This document shows, piece after piece, positions 7,616 to 16,979 of a stretch of DNA of 32,379 bases. Position numbers and translations under genes: made by a program. The DNA comes from Alphaproteobacteria bacterium. GTDB lineage: Bacteria > Pseudomonadota > Alphaproteobacteria > Sphingomonadales > Kordiimonadaceae. Below the pieces are notes generated by a model that was given only the letters and a program-made list of their open reading frames with translations, did no database searches and had not been told where the DNA came from. The stretch covers positions 1 to 32,379 of the forward strand of contig JAJFIT010000251.1 of the NCBI GenBank assembly GCA_021774775.1, read 5' to 3'. Every line of letters begins with the position of its first letter. Within the stretch, counting starts at the first letter, position 1.

Positions 7616-9817
7616 CTAACCGGCCACATTGACGGCGACCGCCGTGTTTTTGAACGAGGGCGTTTTGCTGCGTTCATCAACCATTGTGCTGGTCAGGGCA
7701 TTTGCCTCCGGGTAATAACAAAGTAGATTGCCTCGCGGCACATCGAACGGAAAAACTTTCACCGCCAGCATTTCGCCAAAGGCCGACTTTAAAGAAATTT
7801 TATCGCCGTGGCTTACCCCCAACTCACTGATATCGTCTTGGTTCATCATTACGCACCAGCGATCATCGGTTTGCCGGTAACTGTCATGGTTTTCATAGAT
7901 AATCGAATTGAATTGGCCTTCGCTGCGTAGCGTGGCAAGCACGAAAGGATACTCGGCTTTGCCAACAGTTGGAAGCGGGAGGGCACATGACTGGAACCGT
8001 GCTTTACCCGTAGGGGTTTTAAATTCTGGCGTATGGATCAGGCGGCCGCTGATGTGGAATTCTCGTCGGGCAACGTCGATGTCCGCGAGGGCCTTCAGTC
8101 CCGGGACAATCCCCGCAATTGCCTGGCGAGTGTTTTGATGGTTTTTAAAGTCGTTAAACCTGAACGGCAAACCGGGAAGCAAGCTGTCAGCCATGTCGCA
8201 CAAAATAACAGTTTCAGGGCGCACACAGTCATGGCGGGCGATGCCGCCGTCACTTAGGCGAACAAAATTAAACATGCTTTCCTGGGTGGTTGGACTCCAT
8301 TCTTCATCGCGGGCTGTCACTGGCAAAATCAGGCTTTCCCCCGCCTCTACACCACTTACATGACCTTTGTTGAGTGTGGTGGTCAAAAACATTTTAAAGT
8401 CAATGTTATCAAGGGCTTTGGTCGCCCACGGAGTGTTGGGATTGGCTGCTAGAAGATTACCTCCCATGATCAATGCGGCGTCAATGTCACCGCGGTGTGC
8501 TGCATTCATGCATGCCATCGTGTCCATTCCGTTGGTGCGGGGTAGGGTGATGTCAAAGGCTGCTTCCATTCGGGCCATAACATCTTCCTGCAATAGCGGC
8601 TTTACCCCGATGGTGCCGATGCCCTGTACGTTTGAGTGTCCGCGCAGTGGCAACAGGCCCGCGTGTCGGGTGCCAATCATGCCGCGCAGCAACGCCAAAT
8701 TAACCAGGCTTTCAATGTTGGCCACACCGTTGATATGATGTGTGAGACCCATGCCCCAGGCGAAGATGGTTTTTTCCGATTGAACGTAGAGCGCCGCAAC
8801 CCGATCAAAGTCGTCTTTGGACAACCCTGTAGTGGTACACAACGTTTTCCAATCGGCATTTTTGATCGATGATAGAAAGGCATCATAGTCATCAACAAAT
8901 TGCTCAACGAAACCGGTGTTTGTACCGCCTTGTTCAATCACCGCTTTTGCCAGTCCGGTGAAAACCGCGACATCGCTGCCAATATTGGGCTGCAGATAGT
9001 CAGAAGCGATTTCGCTGCCGCCAGCAAGCATTGATTTGGGACTTTTGGGCACGGCGAATTTCACCAAGCCAGGTTCTTTTGCCGGGTTTATCATCACAAC
9101 GGTGCCACCTCGTTCGCGGCAGGCTTTCAGCTTGTGAATAAAACGTGGATGGTTGGACGAAGGATTAGCGCCGACCACGAAAATCAGGTCGCAGCCATCC
9201 AAATCTTCCAGCTCAATGGTTGAAGTAGCGGTTCCAACGGTTGAACCAAGCGCCACACTAGTGGCCTGATGGCAATAATAACTGCAATTGTTGACATTGT
9301 TGGTGCCGTATAGGCGGGCAAAAAGCTGGAAAACAAAGGCAGCTTCGTTGGAGGAACGGCCTGAGGAATAGAAAAAACTACGGTTCGGGGCTGTTTTTCT
9401 GAATCTGTCGACGGCAATCTCCATCGCGCGGTCCCAGCTCACAGGGGTGAACCGATCAGCGCCCCTGCTCTTGTGCAGCGGCGTGTTCAGGCGACCCAAC
9501 TGCTCCATTTCGCGGCCATCAAGTTCCTGCAGTTCATCAAGTGTGTGTTCAAATATTTCAACGGGTATTGCAGGCTGCACATCGCTGGACTGGGCTTGCA
9601 CGCTTTTATTGCAAACCGAAGGAAATTCCCCGGATTCGTTGGTCATGCCGCCAAGTTGTCCGCCCATGCCAAGTGCGCAGGCCTTGCAGGTGTTATGGGA
9701 ATTTAGCGCCTTGGCAGCTTTTTTTACCCCCATCTTGCGTACAGTGTTGAGGGTATAAAGCACCTTTTTTATGCCGCCACCGACAACAAGTGGCTTGGTT
9801 TTGGTGCCGATGGTCAT
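7616..9817 (-). CDS. FdhF/YdeP family molybdopterin oxidoreductase (formate dehydrogenase alpha-subunit-like)
   Basis: 733 aa; NTCKACALGMGGQLGG cysteine motif, CNKS, NCSYYCHQATSVALGSTVGTATSTIELEDLDGCDLIFVVGANPSSNHPR, and a C-terminal molydopterin dinucleotide-binding type domain. Confidence 0.88.
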   Translation of the reverse strand: MTIGTKTKPLVVGGGIKKVLYTLNTVRKMGVKKAAKALNSHNTCKACALGMGGQLGGMTNESGEFPSVCNKSVQAQSSDVQPAIPVEIFEHTLDELQELDGREMEQLGRLNTPLHKSRGADRFTPVSWDRAMEIAVDRFRKTAPNRSFFYSSGRSSNEAAFVFQLFARLYGTNNVNNCSYYCHQATSVALGSTVGTATSTIELEDLDGCDLIFVVGANPSSNHPRFIHKLKACRERGGTVVMINPAKEPGLVKFAVPKSPKSMLAGGSEIASDYLQPNIGSDVAVFTGLAKAVIEQGGTNTGFVEQFVDDYDAFLSSIKNADWKTLCTTTGLSKDDFDRVAALYVQSEKTIFAWGMGLTHHINGVANIESLVNLALLRGMIGTRHAGLLPLRGHSNVQGIGTIGVKPLLQEDVMARMEAAFDITLPRTNGMDTMACMNAAHRGDIDAALIMGGNLLAANPNTPWATKALDNIDFKMFLTTTLNKGHVSGVEAGESLILPVTARDEEWSPTTQESMFNFVRLSDGGIARHDCVRPETVILCDMADSLLPGLPFRFNDFKNHQNTRQAIAGIVPGLKALADIDVARREFHISGRLIHTPEFKTPTGKARFQSCALPLPTVGKAEYPFVLATLRSEGQFNSIIYENHDSYRQTDDRWCVMMNQDDISELGVSHGDKISLKSAFGEMLAVKVFPFDVPRGNLLCYYPEANALTSTMVDERSKTPSFKNTAVAVNVAG

Positions 9818-9904
9818 ATAGTGATCCTCAATACTGGTTTGCTAGGCAAAATAGAATGTCGTTACCGACAGTTTTTATACATCACAAATGACACAGCTTC
9901 AAAA

Positions 9905-10501
9905 ATGAAAATCGCAGGGTTGATTTTAGCGGGCGGACAATCCCGCCGGTTGGGTGCGCATAAGTTTCAAACGCTTTTGGGTGATCGGCCTTTGCTGGAC
10001 CATGTTGCTGCGGGCTTGGCACCGCAAGTTGGTGCGATGGCGGTGAATTTGCCGCCAGATTGTACGCACGAAAAAATTACCGTGCTGCACGAGCCAGAGG
10101 GCAAACGAGAGGGTCCGTTGGCGGGCGTGTTGCTTGGCCTTGAATGGGCACAATCTGTTGGAGCAGATACGCTGGTTACTATGCCGGTCGATGTGCCATT
10201 TTCCCCGCATGATATTGTCGCACAATTATTGACGCACAGTAAGGAGCAAGAGCCGGTATGTGCGGTTGAAGGCGGAAGACGGCACGGTTTGTGTGCCTTG
10301 TGGCCGGTGGTTTGTCTACCAGCATTTACTATTGCCTATACAGATGGAAATATACGCACTGTAAACCGAATGCTGGACTTGTTGCAGGTGCAAGAGGTCG
10401 CATTCGAAGCAATTGGCAATGAACAGTTTTTTAATATCAACACGACCGTAGATATTGAAAAAGCGCGGCAAATTTTATTAAGGACGAAAGACCTTGAATA
10501 G
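9905..10501 (+). CDS. mobA: Molybdenum cofactor guanylyltransferase MobA
   Basis: MKIAGLILAGGQSRRLGAHKFQTLLGDRPLLDHV nucleotidyltransferase signature (LAGGxSxRxG..K), then MPVDVPF. Start moved to the internal ATG at 9905. Confidence 0.88.
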   Translation: MKIAGLILAGGQSRRLGAHKFQTLLGDRPLLDHVAAGLAPQVGAMAVNLPPDCTHEKITVLHEPEGKREGPLAGVLLGLEWAQSVGADTLVTMPVDVPFSPHDIVAQLLTHSKEQEPVCAVEGGRRHGLCALWPVVCLPAFTIAYTDGNIRTVNRMLDLLQVQEVAFEAIGNEQFFNINTTVDIEKARQILLRTKDLE

Positions 10502-11858
10502 GATTGATACCAATGTATTGGTCATCGGTGCTGGCAGCGTCGGCATTGCCGTTGCCTATTATTTGAAAAAACACGACCCGTCACTGGATGTAACTTTGGC
10601 GGATTGCGGGCAACCGATGGCCTTCACGTCTGCACAGTCAGGTGAAAATTACCGCAACTGGTGGCCTAACCCGATGATGCGTGCCTTCACCGACAGAAGT
10701 GTCGACCTGATGGAGGAAATCGCGCTTGAAAGCGACAACGTCCTTCAAATGACGCGGCGGGGCTATGTGCTGGCGACGCGTCAAACCGATATCGATGTTC
10801 ATCTTGCAGAGCTTGAGGCTGGATATGTCGATAGCCCGGAAAATCAGATACGGATGCACACTGGCGGGGCCAACGGCGGTTATCAGCCTGCGGTGGAGGA
10901 AGATTGGAAAAGCGCGCCGAACGGCGTGGATGTGCTAACCGATAAAGCAATGATAGAAAAGGCTTTTCCATATTTTGACCAGGAGATACGGTCGGTGATC
11001 CATATTCGGCGAGCCGGAATGATCAGCGGCCAGCAAATGGGGCAATATATGCTGCAGGCATATAGGGAAGTGGGTGGCAAACGATTGACCGGTAAGGTTG
11101 ATCACATTGATAGCGCGGATACTTTTTCGGTGCAGCTTGATAACGGTGCTACCATCGTTCAGGCAGCGCGCATCGTTAACGCTGCTGGGCCTTTTGTCGG
11201 CGACATTGCGGGCATGCTAGGCATTGACCTGCCAGTTGATAATTGGGTTCAGCAAAAAATCGCATTTGAAGACACCAAGAAAGCGATTGCGCGTACTATG
11301 CCCTTTTCCATTGATCTGGACCCGCAGTATTTGGACTGGGACGAGGACGAGCGGCAGTTGCTGGCAGAGGATCCGGATTTTGCGTGGCTCGCCCGTGAAC
11401 TACCTGGTGCGATCCATTGCCGACCTGAGGGCGGAGACCGAGGGGCCTGGGTTAAACTCGGCTGGGCCTATAACTCAGCCGCGGCAGCGGTTTCCTTTGC
11501 GCCGGAGTTTGATGATCAGTTTCCTGAAATTGTGCTGCGCGGCGCTGCTCGGTTGAACCCCGCACTGCGGGCTTACTACGGCCAATTGCCGCGCAGCACG
11601 GTTCATTACGGTGGCTATTATACGCTGACGGAAGAAAACTGGCCGCTGCTTGGCCCAACCGATGTGGACGGATTTTATCTCGCAGGCGCGTTGTCTGGCT
11701 TTGGCACCATGGCGGCCTGCGCCAGCGGCGATTTGCTGGCCAGGCATTTGCTGAACCGAGACTTGCCAGATTATGCAGCTATGTTGTCTCCATTGCGCTA
11801 CAAGGATCCATCCATTGTGGCGATGATGAATGCGCAGCAGAACCCCGGCATTCTGTAA
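10494..11858 (+). CDS. FAD-dependent oxidoreductase (DAO family)
   Basis: TTG start; NVLVIGAGSVGIAVAYYLKKHDP dinucleotide-binding motif; ARIVNAAGPFVGDIAGMLG; C-terminal GFYLAGALSGFGTMAACASGDLLARHL. Overlaps the mobA 3' end by 8 nt. Confidence 0.87.
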   Translation: MNRIDTNVLVIGAGSVGIAVAYYLKKHDPSLDVTLADCGQPMAFTSAQSGENYRNWWPNPMMRAFTDRSVDLMEEIALESDNVLQMTRRGYVLATRQTDIDVHLAELEAGYVDSPENQIRMHTGGANGGYQPAVEEDWKSAPNGVDVLTDKAMIEKAFPYFDQEIRSVIHIRRAGMISGQQMGQYMLQAYREVGGKRLTGKVDHIDSADTFSVQLDNGATIVQAARIVNAAGPFVGDIAGMLGIDLPVDNWVQQKIAFEDTKKAIARTMPFSIDLDPQYLDWDEDERQLLAEDPDFAWLARELPGAIHCRPEGGDRGAWVKLGWAYNSAAAAVSFAPEFDDQFPEIVLRGAARLNPALRAYYGQLPRSTVHYGGYYTLTEENWPLLGPTDVDGFYLAGALSGFGTMAACASGDLLARHLLNRDLPDYAAMLSPLRYKDPSIVAMMNAQQNPGIL

Positions 11859-11933
11859 CAAGGCATTCTATAAGGAATAGCTTGCAACCATTGCTGTCGG
11901 TACCCATTTCTAAAAGAAAAATGGAGTAAGGCC

Positions 11934-12746
11934 GTGACAATAGGATTGGCACTTGGCGGCGGCGCAGGTCTTGGTTGGGCGCACATAGGTGTAGTGCGGG
12001 TTCTGGAAGCCGAGGGTGTGCCCATTGACGTGGTGGCCGGAACCAGCATTGGTGCCATAGTGGGTGCCTGCATCGCTGCTGATATTGTTGACGAACTGGA
12101 AGATGTGGCCCGCGAAATTTCATTGCGAGACATGCTATCCATGGGCGAGCTTGGATTCAACAAAGGCAGTTTGCTTGGGGCTGGAAAAATCGAACAGCGT
12201 CTGCGCGGCCATTTCGGCCACCGAACCATCGAAGAATTAGCCAAACCATTCGCTGCCGTTGCTGCAGACCTTTATTCTGGCGAAAAAGTTGTGCTGGATC
12301 AGGGCGATGTGGTTACCGCGCTTAGAGCATCGTCTGCCATACCCGGCATGTTACCCCCGATACAAACAGCTCGCCTATTGCTGGTGGACGGCGGCGTCGC
12401 CGACCCCATTCCGGTGCAAGCCGCCCGGGACTTGGGCGCGAGTAAAATCATTGCCGTAGACCTGCAAGGTGATTATCCGGGCCGTTCGCGTCGGCTGGGG
12501 TTTGACCCAGACGGTGATAAACCTGCGTTGGCAGCGATGAAGTCAGCGCGGGCAGGTTGGTCGCTTGCACTGCGCGCCCTTAGTCAGGCCAACCTGAAAA
12601 TTGACAGACCGGATGTTTTGATTTCGCCGCGCATTGGTCATATCGACATGGCAGACTTTACCAAGGCGGATGAGCTGATCGCACTGGGTAAAAAAGCAGC
12701 CTATGACATGCTCACCGAAGTTGAGAGCATGCTGGCGAGGCAATAA
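11934..12746 (+). CDS. Patatin-like phospholipase family protein (RssA-like)
   Basis: GTG start; LALGGGAGLGWAHIGVVRVLEAEG (oxyanion hole), GTSIGAIVGA (nucleophile elbow GxSxG), LVDGGVADPIP (DGG catalytic Asp). Confidence 0.92.
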   Translation: MTIGLALGGGAGLGWAHIGVVRVLEAEGVPIDVVAGTSIGAIVGACIAADIVDELEDVAREISLRDMLSMGELGFNKGSLLGAGKIEQRLRGHFGHRTIEELAKPFAAVAADLYSGEKVVLDQGDVVTALRASSAIPGMLPPIQTARLLLVDGGVADPIPVQAARDLGASKIIAVDLQGDYPGRSRRLGFDPDGDKPALAAMKSARAGWSLALRALSQANLKIDRPDVLISPRIGHIDMADFTKADELIALGKKAAYDMLTEVESMLARQ

Positions 12747-12765
12747 AAAGTCTAAACTATGTCAG

Positions 12766-13899
12766 TTATTTTTTGATTTCACGGTTGATAACCATGCGCT
12801 GAATGTCTGATGTGCCTTCATAAATCTGGCACACTTTTACATCGCGGTAGATGCGTTCAACCGGATATTCAGACAGATAGCCGTAGCCGCCAAGGGTCTG
12901 GATCGCTGCGGAACAAATTTTTTCTGCGGCTTCGCTGGCAAATAATTTGGCCATACAGGCTTCCTTGAGACAGGGCTGGCCAGCATCTTTTTTGGATGCA
13001 GCATTCAAAACCATTAGTTCTGCCGCTTGCAGTTCTGTGGCCATGTCGGCCAGGCGAAAACCAACCGCTTGGTGGTCGACGATTGGTTTGCCGAAAGTTT
13101 CGCGTTCTTTAGCGTAGCCGAGGGCATAGTCATAAGCCGCTTTTGCCATACCCACAGACTGGGCCGCGATGCCGATGCGCCCGGTTTCCAGATTGGAAAG
13201 TGCTATCTTGTAGCCATCACCTTCTGCGCCCATCAGACAATCGGTCGGCACTTCCATGTCATCGAAGACAATCTGGCAGGTGTCTGACGATTTTTGGCCC
13301 AGCTTATGTTCAACGCTGGCAACTCGGTATCCCGGCGTGTTAGTCGGTACCAAAAAGGCAGACAAACCGCGTTTTCCCGCAGACGTGTCGGTAACGGCAA
13401 ATACAATAGCCACACCGGCGATTTTGCCCGACGTGATAAATTGCTTGGTACCATTCAATTTCCAACCGCTGTTAGTCCGTTCAGCTTTTGTTTTTAACTG
13501 TGAAGCGTCAGACCCAGCTTGTGGTTCGGTCAGGCAGAATGCGCCGATCATGTCGCCGCGGGCGAGGGGCTTGAGAAAGCGCTCTTTCTGTTCGTTGCTG
13601 CCGTTTGCCAGAATAGCGGCGCATACCGGTGCGTTATTGACGCTCATTAGCGTCGATAGCCCGCCGTCACCGGCAGCAATTTCAATGAGCGCAAGCGCAT
13701 AAGAAGTATAGTCAGTTTCGGCGCCGTCCCATTCTTCTGGTACTGTCATGCCCATAAGGCCAAGCGCACCCATTTCGCGCAGAAAATCGGCGGGAATTTC
13801 GCCGGATTTTTCCCATTCACCGGCTCTCGGCGCTATCTCGTCGCGCGCAAAGGCACGTGCCATGTCTTGCACCATGCGTTGTTCTTCAGAAAGCATCAT
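12766..13899 (-). CDS. Acyl-CoA dehydrogenase family protein
   Basis: 377 aa; GAFCLTEPQAGSDASQLKTKA, NGTKQFITSG, AAIQTLGGYGYLSEYPVERIYRDVKVCQIYEGTSDIQRMVI. Confidence 0.95.
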   Translation of the reverse strand: MMLSEEQRMVQDMARAFARDEIAPRAGEWEKSGEIPADFLREMGALGLMGMTVPEEWDGAETDYTSYALALIEIAAGDGGLSTLMSVNNAPVCAAILANGSNEQKERFLKPLARGDMIGAFCLTEPQAGSDASQLKTKAERTNSGWKLNGTKQFITSGKIAGVAIVFAVTDTSAGKRGLSAFLVPTNTPGYRVASVEHKLGQKSSDTCQIVFDDMEVPTDCLMGAEGDGYKIALSNLETGRIGIAAQSVGMAKAAYDYALGYAKERETFGKPIVDHQAVGFRLADMATELQAAELMVLNAASKKDAGQPCLKEACMAKLFASEAAEKICSAAIQTLGGYGYLSEYPVERIYRDVKVCQIYEGTSDIQRMVINREIKK

Positions 13900-13932
13900 G
13901 ACTTGGTACCACCAGTTTGATTGTTGCGTCCG

Positions 13933-15114
13933 TTAGGCCAGTTCAAGCGCGATCGCTGTTGCTTCGCCGCCACCAATGCACAAGCTTGCAACGCCGGTTT
14001 TCAGTCCGCGTTTCCTGAGGGCGTTAATGAGTGTAACACAGATACGGGCACCGGAGGCACCGATTGGGTGTCCAAGCGCACAGGCACCGCCATTAACGTT
14101 GACTTTGGCGTGATCAAGGCCAAGTTCCTGCATTGCAGCCATCGGTACAACCGCGAAGGCTTCGTTGATTTCAAACAAGTCCACATCGTCGGCGGTCCAA
14201 CCCGCTTTCTCCATCACGCTTTTCACGGCTGTAACTGGCGCCGTGGTGAACCATTCTGGCTCGTGGGCGAAATTCGCGTGGGCTATAACCGTTGCCAGCG
14301 GTGTCAGGCCGCGTGCCTCGGCCTCGCTGGCGCTCATCATTACCAGGGCCGCAGCCCCGTCTGAGATAGAGCTTGCGTTGGCGGCAGTTACGGTGCCGTC
14401 TTTTTTGAATGCGGGCCGCAGCGTAGGGATTTTGTCAAACCGTGCTTTCATCGGCTGTTCGTCCTCGGCGACCTCAATGTCGCCGCGGCGGCTTTTGACC
14501 GTAACAGGCGTTACTTCGCCGTCAAAAGAGCCATCTTCAATGGCCTTCTGTGCGCGCTTGAGTGATTCGATTGCATAGGCGTCCTGCGCTTCTCGGGTGA
14601 ACTGATAATGCTCGGCACACAGTTCAGCGAACACGCCCATAGGACCGCCAGCATAGGCGTCGGTCAGGCCGTCCAGGGCCATGTGATCAATGATTTGAGC
14701 GTTGCCGTATTTGATACCGGTGCGGGCATTGGGCATCATGTGCGGGGCGAGCGACATGCTTTCCATGCCACCTGCGACAACCACGTCATTGGTGCCAGCG
14801 AGAATGCTGTCATGGGCCTGCATCATCGCTTTCATGCCCGAGCCGCACATTTTGTTGACCGTTACAGCACCAGTTGAATTGGGAATGCCAGCTTTGATGC
14901 TGGCCTGGCGGGCAGGGGCCTGACCCTGTCCTGCGGGTAATACACAGCCCATTATAGTTTCATCGACCGTTTCACCCTCAACGCCAGCGTTTTTCAGCGC
15001 GGCAGCGATTGCAGTTGCGCCCAGGTCAGACGCTGGAACAGACGACAAGTCACCGAGCAACCCACCCATTGGGGTGCGGGCCATACCAACGATTACGATT
15101 TTTTCTTGAGACAT
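13933..15114 (-). CDS. Acetyl-CoA C-acyltransferase / thiolase
   Basis: 393 aa; VNKMCGSGMKAMM (active-site Cys), NEAFAVVPMAA, NVNGGACALGHPIGASGARI, ASLCIGGGEATAIALE. Confidence 0.96.
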   Translation of the reverse strand: MSQEKIVIVGMARTPMGGLLGDLSSVPASDLGATAIAAALKNAGVEGETVDETIMGCVLPAGQGQAPARQASIKAGIPNSTGAVTVNKMCGSGMKAMMQAHDSILAGTNDVVVAGGMESMSLAPHMMPNARTGIKYGNAQIIDHMALDGLTDAYAGGPMGVFAELCAEHYQFTREAQDAYAIESLKRAQKAIEDGSFDGEVTPVTVKSRRGDIEVAEDEQPMKARFDKIPTLRPAFKKDGTVTAANASSISDGAAALVMMSASEAEARGLTPLATVIAHANFAHEPEWFTTAPVTAVKSVMEKAGWTADDVDLFEINEAFAVVPMAAMQELGLDHAKVNVNGGACALGHPIGASGARICVTLINALRKRGLKTGVASLCIGGGEATAIALELA

Positions 15115-15285
15115 TTGTGTGCTCCAACTTGTGTGCGGCGCGGGGAGGCACGCTGCAATTGTTAGGCTCTCAAAAGAGCGTCAGATTTTGCCGGGACAAT
15201 GGCCAAAATACCGCGATTTCGCAAGTGTTATTTGATTGACCAAATATGCATGGCAGCTATAAAAGGCGCAATTGAGAGGTTGATC

Positions 15286-15456
15286 ATGAATAAAAAACCA
15301 ACGGTCACTGGTGTGATGGTGTTTATTGGGTTGCTCGGCGGTGTTATTGGCGGTTTATGGCTTCCCTATATTCCAAGCCTGGAGGCCCTTGCAGGCGGCG
15401 TTCTCGGCGGCATTGTTGGCTTTGTAATTGATAAAGCAAGCGACCGGAAAAGCTAG
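15286..15456 (+). CDS. Small hypothetical membrane protein with glycine-rich hydrophobic segments
   Basis: 56 aa: MNKKPTVTGVMVFIGLLGGVIGGLWLPYIPSLEALAGGVLGGIVGFVIDKASDRKS. Start ATG at 15286 preceded by gagaggt. Confidence 0.6.
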   Translation: MNKKPTVTGVMVFIGLLGGVIGGLWLPYIPSLEALAGGVLGGIVGFVIDKASDRKS

Positions 15457-15478
15457 TATTTCATCGCAAATGGGGAAC

Positions 15479-16420
15479 TTACTCTGCAGCGACTGTATCT
15501 TTGCTGCCGTTAGACTTGGAGGTTTTTTGGACCGCCTCGCGCTTTTGCCAAGCCGCCCGGATCATATCGCTGGTCATTCGGCTACCATCGGGGGTCCAGC
15601 CGGGTGGGGCGAGCAAGAACATGGCCTTGTGTTTCCAGCGTTTCGCCGACCAAATGTCCTTGAAAATTCCAAGCCACTCATGAACCGCGACCCTAAGTGG
15701 GTTGAAGGTTCCCAAGTCAGTGACCAAACCATACCTGCAGGCTTCTTCTTTTTGCTCCGGGATGAACGATCCGAACATACGGTCCCACGCCATGAAAACA
15801 CCGGCATAATTGGCGTCAAGATAGCGCGGATTGTTAGCATGATGCACCCGGTGGTGGCTGGGTGTATTGAATATATATTCAAACCAGCGCGGCATCTTGT
15901 CGATGGCCTCTGTGTGAATCCAAAATTGGTAGACCAAATTTATACCTGCGACAAAAAACACGATTGCTGGTTCGATACCAAGAAGGAAGATTGGCATTTT
16001 AAACAAGATGCCGGGCGTGAAGGCACCAGTCCAGGTTTGGCGTAGGGCTGTCGACAGGTTATAATGTTGGCTTGAATGGTGAATTACATGGGCGGCCCAC
16101 ATCCAACGCATGCGGTGGCCCATTCGGTGAATCCAATAATAGGCCAAGTCATCAAGCACAAACGCCAGCACAAATACCCAAAGGGCAGTGCCTATGTCAA
16201 AAATGCCGAAATTTTGCCAAACCCAGTAAGAAGTTCCAATGAAAAAGGCGGCTGACAAAGCACCGGCAACCGTGCTGCCCAGGCCCATCAGCATGGAAGT
16301 CATGGTGTCTTTGCCTTCATAGCGCGCCCGGCCGGATTTCCAGCCAATGATCATCTCAGCGAGAATTAAAATAGTAAAAGCGGGCACCGCAAGCTGGGTT
16401 GGTGCAGGCAAATCAAGCAT
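15479..16420 (-). CDS. Sterol desaturase / fatty acid hydroxylase family protein
   Basis: 313 aa membrane protein with the di-iron histidine clusters YYWIHRMGHRMRWMWAAHVIHHSSQHYN and NTPSHHRVHHANNPRYLDANYAG. Confidence 0.92.
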   Translation of the reverse strand: MLDLPAPTQLAVPAFTILILAEMIIGWKSGRARYEGKDTMTSMLMGLGSTVAGALSAAFFIGTSYWVWQNFGIFDIGTALWVFVLAFVLDDLAYYWIHRMGHRMRWMWAAHVIHHSSQHYNLSTALRQTWTGAFTPGILFKMPIFLLGIEPAIVFFVAGINLVYQFWIHTEAIDKMPRWFEYIFNTPSHHRVHHANNPRYLDANYAGVFMAWDRMFGSFIPEQKEEACRYGLVTDLGTFNPLRVAVHEWLGIFKDIWSAKRWKHKAMFLLAPPGWTPDGSRMTSDMIRAAWQKREAVQKTSKSNGSKDTVAAE

Positions 16421-16853
16421 GAACGGGCTCCGGTTTTTTACTTTGTAGGCTTGTCAGTTGCGAAATCAATGACCGGCGCTGGTCCGCTGACAACAGCATC
16501 TCTATCGTTGGTTGGGTGAAATCACCCAGGTCGAATGACAGACCGTTCTCGGTTTCGGTGACTGTAACCATGTTGGTATCTGGAATTTCGCGGACAACCA
16601 CTCTGTCACCCAAGGCGGAAGCAATAGCATAGCCATCGCCGTGATCAGGGAAAAGGGCCACAGCGGTGGCGTGGTTTTCTGAAAGATAAACCAGCGGTGA
16701 TGCCGACGTAAAATCAACATGCGGGCAATAGCGTATCACATTGTTGATCACTCGTTCCTTCGTGAGTTTGCTTTTGGTGGGGAACAGCCTCGCAGCGATC
16801 AGTGCCACAATTATGACAGCAATCAATGACCCTATGAATTGCATGAACGACAT
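16413..16853 (-). CDS. Hypothetical protein with one N-terminal transmembrane segment
   Basis: Start taken as MSFMQFIGSLIAVIIVALIAARLFP; stop overlaps the start of the sterol desaturase-family gene by 8 nt, suggesting translational coupling. Confidence 0.65.
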   Translation of the reverse strand: MSFMQFIGSLIAVIIVALIAARLFPTKSKLTKERVINNVIRYCPHVDFTSASPLVYLSENHATAVALFPDHGDGYAIASALGDRVVVREIPDTNMVTVTETENGLSFDLGDFTQPTIEMLLSADQRRSLISQLTSLQSKKPEPVHA

Positions 16854-16979
16854 TTTCGTCTCCCTCGGCAAGAAGATAACATGATTTTCACGAGGTCAAG
16901 GACTGAAATTGCAGTGACATATTCTAATGGTAGCTTATGATGAAGCAGTTTGCATAGTTAACCTAGGGATTGGGGTAGA

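Noticed and set aside
11846-11875. Short direct repeat ggcattct(g/a)taa at the end of the FAD oxidoreductase gene
   Set aside because: Only about 11 nt, two copies; too short to support a repeat family or function.
15166-15179. Small hairpin gctct-caaa-agagc in the thiolase 5' region
   Set aside because: Five-bp stem only; expected by chance in a sequence of this length.
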